NCBI RefSeq assembly: GCF_902706035.1 | Contig: NZ_CACSJA010000012.1 | Coordinates: 62,001-126,000, forward strand | Length of the DNA stretch: 64,000 bases | Origin: Pantoea sp. 18069 | Lineage (GTDB): Bacteria > Pseudomonadota > Gammaproteobacteria > Burkholderiales > Burkholderiaceae_C | Direction: 5' to 3' | Shown here: in pieces, positions 58,319 through 64,000 of the stretch | How positions within the stretch are numbered: position 1 is the first letter of the stretch | Layout: the number at the start of each line of letters is the position of its first letter | Program-made: the position numbers and the translations under genes | The notes under the pieces: generated by a model | Databases searched by the model: none | The model's input: the letters and a program-made list of their open reading frames with translations, nothing else | What the model was told of the DNA's origin: nothing

Positions 58319-59398
58319 ATGCCCCTTTCCATCGAGAGCCAGCGCGCCGAGAGCGCCTACCATGTCTTTGATTCGCTCTGTACCCTGACGGCCGTGCTGG
58401 AGCTCGACGGCTCGGTGCTGTTCGCCAATGCCGCGCTCGAGAATGCGCTTGGTTTGTCGCGGCGCATGCTCGAAGGCAGCGATTTTTCCGAGCATTTCGT
58501 CGATCCGGCCCTGCTGCACAAGGCCATGGACGGCGCGCGCGTGCAGGACTACGCGGCCCTGCGTTTCGAGGCCAGCCTGCGCCGCCAGGCCAAGGAAGCG
58601 ATTCCCATGCAGGTCATCGTGTCGATCGCCGAAGGCTCGGGCCATGTGCTGCTCGAGATGTCGCCGCTCGAGCAGCAGGTGCGCCAGGACCGCGAGGAGC
58701 GGCTGATCGAGCAGACGCAGGCGCACAAGGAGCTGATCCGCAATCTCGCGCATGAGATCAAGAACCCGCTGGGCGGCATACGCGGCGCGGCGCAACTGCT
58801 CGAGATGGACCTCGAAAGTCCCGAAATGCGCGAGTACACCCAGGTGATCGTGCACGAGGCCGACCGGCTGCAAAGCCTGGTCGACCGGCTGCTGGCGCCG
58901 CACCGCCACCCGCATCTGGTCGGCGACGTCAACATCCACGAAGTCTGCGAGCGCGTGCGCTCGCTGGTGCTGGTCGAATACCCGCAGGGCCTGAGCGTGC
59001 GGCGCGACTACGACACCTCGATTCCCGAGTTCCGCGGGGACCGCGCGCAGCTGATACAGGCCGTGCTGAACATCGTGCAGAACGCCGCGCAGGCGCTGTC
59101 GGCACGCATCGTCCAGGGCGATGCCTGCATCACTTTGCGCACGCGCGTCGCGCGCCAGGTGACTTTTGGCAAACAACGCTACCGCCTGGCATTGGAATTG
59201 CATGTGATAGACAACGGACCGGGCGTGCCAGAGACCATCAGGGACAGGATTTTCTATCCCCTGGTGTCTGGGCGGGATGGCGGATCGGGTCTGGGGCTGA
59301 CGTTGGCCCAGACCTTTGTGCAGCGGCATGATGGCTTGATCGAATGCGACAGCCAGCCAGGATGCACGGATTTCCGCATTCTCATCCCCTTGCCCTGA
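58319..59398 (+). CDS. glnL: Nitrogen sensor histidine kinase NtrB (GlnL)
   Basis: 359 residues. PAS domain (about 15-125), HisKA with phosphorylated His145 in RNLAHEIKNPLGG, and HATPase motifs N (NIVQNAAQAL), G1 (DNGPGVP) and G2 (GGSGLGLTLAQTF). No membrane segments, as expected. With PII protein it sets the phosphorylation of NtrC. Preceded by a small secreted-protein gene and followed 39 bases later by glnG. Confidence 0.96.
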   Translation: MPLSIESQRAESAYHVFDSLCTLTAVLELDGSVLFANAALENALGLSRRMLEGSDFSEHFVDPALLHKAMDGARVQDYAALRFEASLRRQAKEAIPMQVIVSIAEGSGHVLLEMSPLEQQVRQDREERLIEQTQAHKELIRNLAHEIKNPLGGIRGAAQLLEMDLESPEMREYTQVIVHEADRLQSLVDRLLAPHRHPHLVGDVNIHEVCERVRSLVLVEYPQGLSVRRDYDTSIPEFRGDRAQLIQAVLNIVQNAAQALSARIVQGDACITLRTRVARQVTFGKQRYRLALELHVIDNGPGVPETIRDRIFYPLVSGRDGGSGLGLTLAQTFVQRHDGLIECDSQPGCTDFRILIPLP

Positions 59399-59437
59399 GG
59401 TCCATGACAACTCCCAAGCGGAAGGAAGCAAGAAAGT

Positions 59438-61003
59438 ATGAAGCCGATCTGGATAGTAGATGACGACCCCTCGATCCGCTTCGTCCTGGAGAAGGCCCTG
59501 GCCAGGGAAAACCTGCCGACCCGCAGCTTCACCAACCCGCGTGAAGTGCTCGAGGCACTGGCCGATGTAGACCCCAGCGATGCCGCGCGCCAGCCCCCCC
59601 AGGTGCTGGTCAGCGACATCCGCATGCCCGGCGGCTCGGGCCTGCAACTGCTCGAGCAGGTGCGCACCCAGCAGCCCGGCTTGCCGGTGATCATCATGAC
59701 GGCCTATTCCGACCTGGACAGCGCCGTGTCGGCATTCCAGCGCGGAGCCTTCGAATACCTGGCCAAGCCGTTCGACCTGCCCAAGGCGGTGGAGCTGATC
59801 CGCCGCGCGGTCGAGGAAAGCCAGCGCGAAGAAATCATAGAGGACCAGACGCCGCTCAATGCCGAAATGCTCGGACAGGCGCCGGCCATGCAGGACGTGT
59901 TCCGCGCGATCGGCCGCCTGAGCCAGAGCCAGGTCACGGTGCTGATCACGGGCGAATCGGGCTCGGGCAAGGAACTCGTGGCGCGCGCGCTGCACAAGCA
60001 TTCTCCGGTGTCGGGCGGTCCGTTCGTGGCGATCAACACCGCGGCCATCCCCAAGGACCTGCTCGAGAGCGAATTGTTCGGCCATGAGCGCGGCGCGTTC
60101 ACTGGCGCGCAGACCCAGCGGCGCGGGCGCTTCGAGCAGGCCGACGGCGGCACGCTGTTTCTCGATGAAATCGGCGACATGCCGTTCGATCTGCAGACGC
60201 GGCTGCTGCGCGTGCTGTCCGACGGGCATTTCTACCGCGTGGGCGGCCATGCGCCCGTGAAGTCGCATGTGCGCGTGATTGCCGCGACTCACCAGGATCT
60301 GGAGCTGCGCGTGCGCGACGGCGCGTTCCGCGAGGATTTGTTCCACCGGCTGAATGTGATCCGGCTGCGGCTGCCCGCGCTGCGCGAGCGCCGCGAAGAC
60401 GTGCGCATGCTCGCGCGCCATTTCCTGCAGCAGAGCGCGCGCCAGCTCGGGGTCGAGCCCAAGCGGATTGCCGAAGCGGCGCTGCAGCGGCTGGAGGCAT
60501 TCTCGTTTCCGGGCAATGTGCGCCAGCTCGAGAACATCTGCCACTGGCTCACGGTGATGGCGCCCGCGCAGCAGATCTCGGTCAAGGACCTGCCGCCCGA
60601 AGTGCTGCAGGAGGCCCCAGCCGGCACCGGCCCGGCAGCCGCGCCCCAGGTCGCCGTGGCACATGACAGCAGCCCCGTGGTCGAGCGCGACGAGGCCGCA
60701 CCGGCCGCTTTCGAGCCCGCGACGGGCATGCACGCTGCGGCCAGCGCCGAGGTGCTGGTGGCGGGCGCCGCCGCGTCGACCTGGGAGCCGCTGCTCGACG
60801 TGCAGGCGCGCCTGCTGCTCGAAAGCGGCCAGGCCGATGTCTGGGATGTGCTGAGCCGGCGCTTCGAGTCGCACCTGATCCGCACCGCCTTGCAGGTCAC
60901 GCACGGCCGGCGCATGGAAGCCGCGCAGCGCCTGGGCATAGGCCGCAACACCATCACCCGTAAGATCCAGGAACTGGGCCTCGAGGCGGGCGAAGACCAC
61001 TGA
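59438..61003 (+). CDS. glnG: Nitrogen regulator NtrC (GlnG)
   Basis: 521 residues. Receiver domain with phospho-Asp60 (VSDIRMPG) and Lys110; AAA+ sigma-54 activator domain with Walker A GESGSGKE (172-179), GAFTGA (219-224) and the Walker B region GGTLFLDEIGD. A linker of about 90 residues, longer than in enterics, precedes a Fis-type HTH (AAQRLGIGRNTITRKIQELG). It should bind the sites at 55865-55952. Confidence 0.97.
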   Translation: MKPIWIVDDDPSIRFVLEKALARENLPTRSFTNPREVLEALADVDPSDAARQPPQVLVSDIRMPGGSGLQLLEQVRTQQPGLPVIIMTAYSDLDSAVSAFQRGAFEYLAKPFDLPKAVELIRRAVEESQREEIIEDQTPLNAEMLGQAPAMQDVFRAIGRLSQSQVTVLITGESGSGKELVARALHKHSPVSGGPFVAINTAAIPKDLLESELFGHERGAFTGAQTQRRGRFEQADGGTLFLDEIGDMPFDLQTRLLRVLSDGHFYRVGGHAPVKSHVRVIAATHQDLELRVRDGAFREDLFHRLNVIRLRLPALRERREDVRMLARHFLQQSARQLGVEPKRIAEAALQRLEAFSFPGNVRQLENICHWLTVMAPAQQISVKDLPPEVLQEAPAGTGPAAAPQVAVAHDSSPVVERDEAAPAAFEPATGMHAAASAEVLVAGAAASTWEPLLDVQARLLLESGQADVWDVLSRRFESHLIRTALQVTHGRRMEAAQRLGIGRNTITRKIQELGLEAGEDH

Positions 61004-61170
61004 GAACGCCGATATGGAGCCGGCAGGAAAGCGGCGCGCCCGGGCCTGCGCGCCCAGGCGCGAAAACGTCATCCCGGTCCTACGCCATGGCGTCGGGCAC
61101 GCTGACCTGAAACGGCCCCCCGCCTGGCGACAATAAGACCAGATTCTTTTTGTGTGCGGAGTGCGTTTTC

Positions 61171-62007
61171 ATGCCTGTTCCCCGGATTGCCGATTCTTCC
61201 TTTTTGCGCCGAACCCAGCGGCAATTGCGCTGGGGTGAAGAATCGCATCGTCAGACCGCTGCTGCATGCAATGCCGCCAATGGCAGTCCCGAGATCCGGG
61301 ACTGCCAGGAAGTGCTCCAGGACGCGTTCTGGCATGACCATTACCATCTCCAGCCCTACTATGTGAGCGGCCGCGGCTACGACCAGTACCGGCCCGCGTA
61401 TGAGCTGGGCTGGAAGGCGGCGGTGCAATACCCGGGCGATCTGACTGCGGTGATGCCGGTGCTCGAAGCCCAATGGCCAGGCTGCAGAGGCACGAGCTTG
61501 CTTGCCTGGCGACAGGTGGCGAGTGCGGTGCAGGCCGCCTGGGAACGCATGCGCCATGCCGATCCCGCGCTGGGCCCGTCACAGGTGAAGATGCTGTGCG
61601 TGCTGCAGGGCTTGCAGCGCCTGAACCTGCAGACGGTCAAAAGCCTGCAGCTTGCCATCACACAGGCGCCCCCGGGGCTGGTGCAGCAGATGCTGCAACG
61701 CCATCTGCAGGCGTTCGAGGCCGCATCGGCCGAACTCGCGCATGAATTCGCCTTGCCCGCGCATGACAAGGGCGATCGCCTGGTTTCCACATCGCTGTTG
61801 CGCAGCTGGGAGCTGATCAAGTCGGTGATGGCGCCGCAAAGCAATGCGACCGTGCTCGATGCGAGTGAAAACGCCGAAAGAATGCTGCTGATGGCCTACC
61901 GGGCAGCACTGCGCGAAGGCCTGCCCGAAGCGGCGCGCGCGATGTTGCTGCGCCAGGCGATGGCCGTGCAACGCGGCATCGAGGCGCTGCGCTGGCTGCG
62001 CTCGTGA
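61171..62007 (+). CDS. Protein with C-terminal DUF2383-like four-helix domain
   Basis: 278 residues from MPVPRIADSSFLRR. The middle carries FWHDHYHLQPYYVSGRGYDQ followed by YRPAYELGWK, an aromatic motif seen in bacterial proteins of the DUF2383/PA2169 neighbourhood. The C-terminal half (LNLQTVKSLQLAITQAPPGL, LLRSWELIKSVMAPQ, AYRAALREGLPEAARAMLL) looks like the DUF2383 ferritin-like bundle. No signal peptide. Function unknown; stress or metal-linked roles are guessed for relatives. Confidence 0.7.
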   Translation: MPVPRIADSSFLRRTQRQLRWGEESHRQTAAACNAANGSPEIRDCQEVLQDAFWHDHYHLQPYYVSGRGYDQYRPAYELGWKAAVQYPGDLTAVMPVLEAQWPGCRGTSLLAWRQVASAVQAAWERMRHADPALGPSQVKMLCVLQGLQRLNLQTVKSLQLAITQAPPGLVQQMLQRHLQAFEAASAELAHEFALPAHDKGDRLVSTSLLRSWELIKSVMAPQSNATVLDASENAERMLLMAYRAALREGLPEAARAMLLRQAMAVQRGIEALRWLRS

Positions 62008-62029
62008 GTTGCACACTGCGCTGAGCGGC

Positions 62030-62600
62030 TCCCGGAGCCGCTCAACTGTTTCCAGGCCGGCCGGGCACGCCGGATCCGCCGGGAGGGCGCGCCCCTCGCG
62101 CCATGCACGCATCTTCTCATCCAGTCGGCTGCGGATGGCCAGCATCACGCCATCGACGTTGCGCACGCCGAACAGATAGGGCGACGTGTCCGGCTCCTGC
62201 CCCACCACGTTGTCGGTGGCCAGCGTGGTGTAGCGCAGCCCCTGGTCCCGGTACGGCGGCACGCTGCCGAAGATGGCGGTGACTGAGCGCACCGGGGAAG
62301 CGCCGCTGGGTGGTGGTCCATGACGCGGCCGAATCGCTCGAATCGTGGTCGCCCTGCATCACGCGCAGATGCAGATGATTGGCCCGGCTGCTGTGCCAGC
62401 CCCGGTGGCCGCGAGTGTGGTTGACGTGCCAGGCCTCGACGATGGCGCCTGCCATGGGCTCGCACTGCACATCGCCGATACGCATGCTGCATGTGCATCG
62501 GCGACCCGTCCCTGCAGCCACTGATGTCGCTGCAATGCACCTGCCCGCCCATGAGTCATTGATGGCCGGGGTGTGCCCTTGCAGGGCACATGCGGCATGC
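62030..62600 (-). pseudogene. Decayed minus-strand coding region, family not recognised
   Basis: Protein-like text is split between two frames. One frame gives IVEAWHVNHTRGHRGWHSSR and NHLHLRVMQGDHD (about 62350-62490); the other gives AIFGSVPPYRDQGLRYTTLA and SPYLFGVRNVDGVMLAIRSR (about 62110-62280). The switch falls near 62290-62340. Neither frame has a good start, and the second runs on antisense through the neighbouring gene. It fills most of the 820-base space between two genes. Confidence 0.4.
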
Positions 62601-62682
62601 GGATGCCGGTGCATTTTCTTGTCTTCTCGGGTGCTTGAGTTGACGCGAATCTCTCTTTTGAAAGAGGTTGCTGTCATCCACT

Positions 62683-62706
62683 ATGTAGTTTCAGTGGTCA
62701 ACTATA
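62683..62706. promoter_or_regulatory. Operator-like inverted repeat, distal copy
   Basis: ATGTAGTT-TCAGTGGTC-AACTATAT: TAGTT / AACTA arms around a 9-base spacer in an AT-rich stretch. Same half-sites and spacing as the copy at 62782-62808. Confidence 0.45.
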
Positions 62707-62781
62707 TTCTGATTTTTCATTGGGAAAGAAGGTGCCTGTTAATTGCGTTGTAATTTTCAAAGCTCCGTTGTCAGTGCCTGA

Positions 62782-62808
62782 AAAGTAGTTTACAGTCGCA
62801 ACTACTTT
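62782..62808. promoter_or_regulatory. Operator-like inverted repeat, proximal copy
   Basis: AAAGTAGTT-TACAGTCGC-AACTACTTT, 9-bp perfect arms, 9-base spacer, 19 bases before the ATG of the monooxygenase gene. Its place next to the ribosome site suggests repression of the downstream operon; the cognate regulator is not in the window. Confidence 0.6.
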
Positions 62809-62827
62809 GAAAATAACGGAGACATTC

Positions 62828-63787
62828 ATGGCCACCCGCATCACCCGTTTGCTCGGCATACAGCACCCCATCGTGCAGGCCGGAATGAGTTGGGCGTCGT
62901 CCAGCGCGGCCCTGCCGGCGGCGGTCTCGAACGCGGGGGCGCTGGGCGTTCTGGCGGCGGGGCCGCTGCGGCTGCAGGATTTCGGGCGCACGCTGGACGA
63001 ACTGGCCGGCGCGACCGACAAACCCTATGCCGTCAACATTCCCCTGTACCGCCCGCAGGCCGCGCAGTTGCTCGATGCCATGGTCGATCGCAAGGTGCCC
63101 GTGGTGATTGCCTCGCAGGGCGGCCCCAGGGCGCATCTGCAGCGTTTTCGTGATTACGGCGCGGTCTGGATCCAGGTGGTCTCCACGCTAGAACATGCGA
63201 AGAAGGCCGCGGATGCCGGGGTGGATGCGCTGGTGGTCGTCGGCGGCGAGGCGGGCGGCCATCCGCCGGCCAACGAAGTCAGCACCCTGGTCACAGTGCG
63301 TCGCGTGCTGCAGGAGGTGCAGATCCCGGTCATTGCGGGCGGCGGCGTGGCCGACGGCTGGGGCATTGCCGCGCTGCTGGCCCTGGGCGCCGACGCGGTG
63401 CAACTGGGCACGCGTTTCCTGTTGACCGAGGAAGCCACGGTGCACGCCAACTACAAGGCCGCCGTGCTGGCCGCGGACGTGCACGACACCGTGCTGGTGG
63501 GCCGGCGCAGCCTTCCGGTGCGCGGCATCCGCAACGCCTTCGCGCAGGCCATCTTCGACGCCGAACGCGACCAGCTCGCGCAGGAGGACTACGACCTGCT
63601 GTTCAAGAAAAGCACGCTCAAGCAGGCCGCGCTCGACGGCGACGTCGAGTGGGGCAAGGTCGAGTTGGGCCAGTCGGCCGGGCTGGTGTCGCGCATAGCG
63701 CCGGCCGCGATGGTGGTGGCGCAGCTGGTGCGCGAACTGGCCCAGGCCAGCGCCCGCCTGCACACCATGACCGCCCCCCATTCCTGA
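62828..63787 (+). CDS. Nitronate monooxygenase-like flavoprotein (NMO/FabK family)
   Basis: 319 residues from MATRITRLLGIQHPIVQAGM, with CGGAGA 5-8 bases upstream. FMN TIM-barrel of the 2-nitropropane dioxygenase family: ALVVVGGEAGGHPP, IPVIAGGGVADGWG and GADAVQLGTRFLLTEEA are the phosphate- and flavin-binding segments. In catabolic clusters such proteins act as nitronate oxidases or as enoyl-thioester reductases; the enoyl-CoA hydratase gene 28 bases downstream favours an acyl-CoA role. Confidence 0.87.
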   Translation: MATRITRLLGIQHPIVQAGMSWASSSAALPAAVSNAGALGVLAAGPLRLQDFGRTLDELAGATDKPYAVNIPLYRPQAAQLLDAMVDRKVPVVIASQGGPRAHLQRFRDYGAVWIQVVSTLEHAKKAADAGVDALVVVGGEAGGHPPANEVSTLVTVRRVLQEVQIPVIAGGGVADGWGIAALLALGADAVQLGTRFLLTEEATVHANYKAAVLAADVHDTVLVGRRSLPVRGIRNAFAQAIFDAERDQLAQEDYDLLFKKSTLKQAALDGDVEWGKVELGQSAGLVSRIAPAAMVVAQLVRELAQASARLHTMTAPHS

Positions 63788-63815
63788 TCACCTCCCGGAG
63801 ACAAGAAACCAAACC

Positions 63816-64000
63816 ATGCAAGACCTCCAACACCTGCTCGTCGAAGACCGTGGCGCCGTGCGCATCCTCACGCTCAACCGCCCGGAAAAACACAATGCGC
63901 TCAATACCGTGCTGACGCGGGAACTGCTGGACAGCCTGCGCGCCGCCGACCGCGACCCGGCCGTCAACGCCGTGGTGCTCACGGGTGCCGGCAAGTCCTT
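63816..64000 (+). CDS. Enoyl-CoA hydratase/isomerase, 5' part
   Basis: 61 full codons before the right edge: MQDLQHLLVEDRGAVRILTL, then the crotonase opening LNRPEKHNALN and VNAVVLTGAGKS. The CGGAGA site is about 20 bases upstream. The catalytic Glu region lies beyond the window. Same operon as the monooxygenase-like gene. Confidence 0.85.
   Translation, partial: MQDLQHLLVEDRGAVRILTLNRPEKHNALNTVLTRELLDSLRAADRDPAVNAVVLTGAGKS

Overview
The window is a stretch of high-GC bacterial chromosome. Gene content and gene order point to a betaproteobacterium of the order Burkholderiales, most likely the family Comamonadaceae. The clues are the block pilW-rodZ-ispG-hisS-yfgM-bamB-der-hfq-hflX-hflK-hflC-hisZ-purA, a Bug-type tricarboxylate receptor beside a family III CoA-transferase, dnaG next to an 804-residue rpoD with a long Lys/Ala-rich head, and glnA-glnL-glnG with NtrC and sigma-54 sites. 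No rRNA, tRNA, CRISPR array, insertion sequence or prophage was seen.

Left third (1-15.6 kb) is accessory catabolism. A CoA-transferase and a Bug receptor (plus strand) face a long minus-strand cluster: FAD-linked oxidase, NMT1/THI5-type ABC importer (permease, ATPase, binding protein), creatininase-like amidohydrolase, Rid-family protein, cytosine-deaminase-like amidohydrolase, flavodoxin-fold NAD(P)H oxidoreductase, a stand-alone plant-type ferredoxin, a RutR-like TetR regulator and a nucleobase-type deaminase. An IPNS-type 2-oxoglutarate/Fe(II) dioxygenase diverges from it. A RutR-like operator lies directly in front of the first structural gene. Together this looks like an undescribed import and degradation route for a pyrimidine-like N-heterocycle. 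It is followed by an Old Yellow Enzyme reductase, a MarR regulator with two operator-like palindromes, a thioesterase and a MaoC hydratase.

Middle (15.7-34.4 kb): rpoD and dnaG, a possible small RNA and an AT-rich gap, an EmrE-type exporter, map in an overlap with a ParD-like antitoxin gene, the operon gltS-ggt-phospholipase D, a quinone oxidoreductase, then surE-pcm-nlpD and rluD, scpB, rluB.

Right (34.4-64 kb): ndk-rlmN-pilW-rodZ-ispG-hisS-yfgM-bamB-der, hfq-hflX-hflK-hflC, hisZ-purA and a phosphoribosyltransferase. Then come a small envelope operon (YVTN protein, deacetylase, fatty-acid hydroxylase-like protein), an EI24 membrane protein and a CinA-N protein whose 3' end carries NtrC enhancers for glnA. 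The nitrogen genes glnA, glnL and glnG follow, then a DUF2383-like protein, a decayed coding region, and a nitronate monooxygenase-like/enoyl-CoA hydratase operon cut by the right edge.

A dispersed intergenic repeat (about 80-110 bp) occurs directly 3' of three genes, always in the same orientation relative to that gene, with a diverged fourth copy after der.
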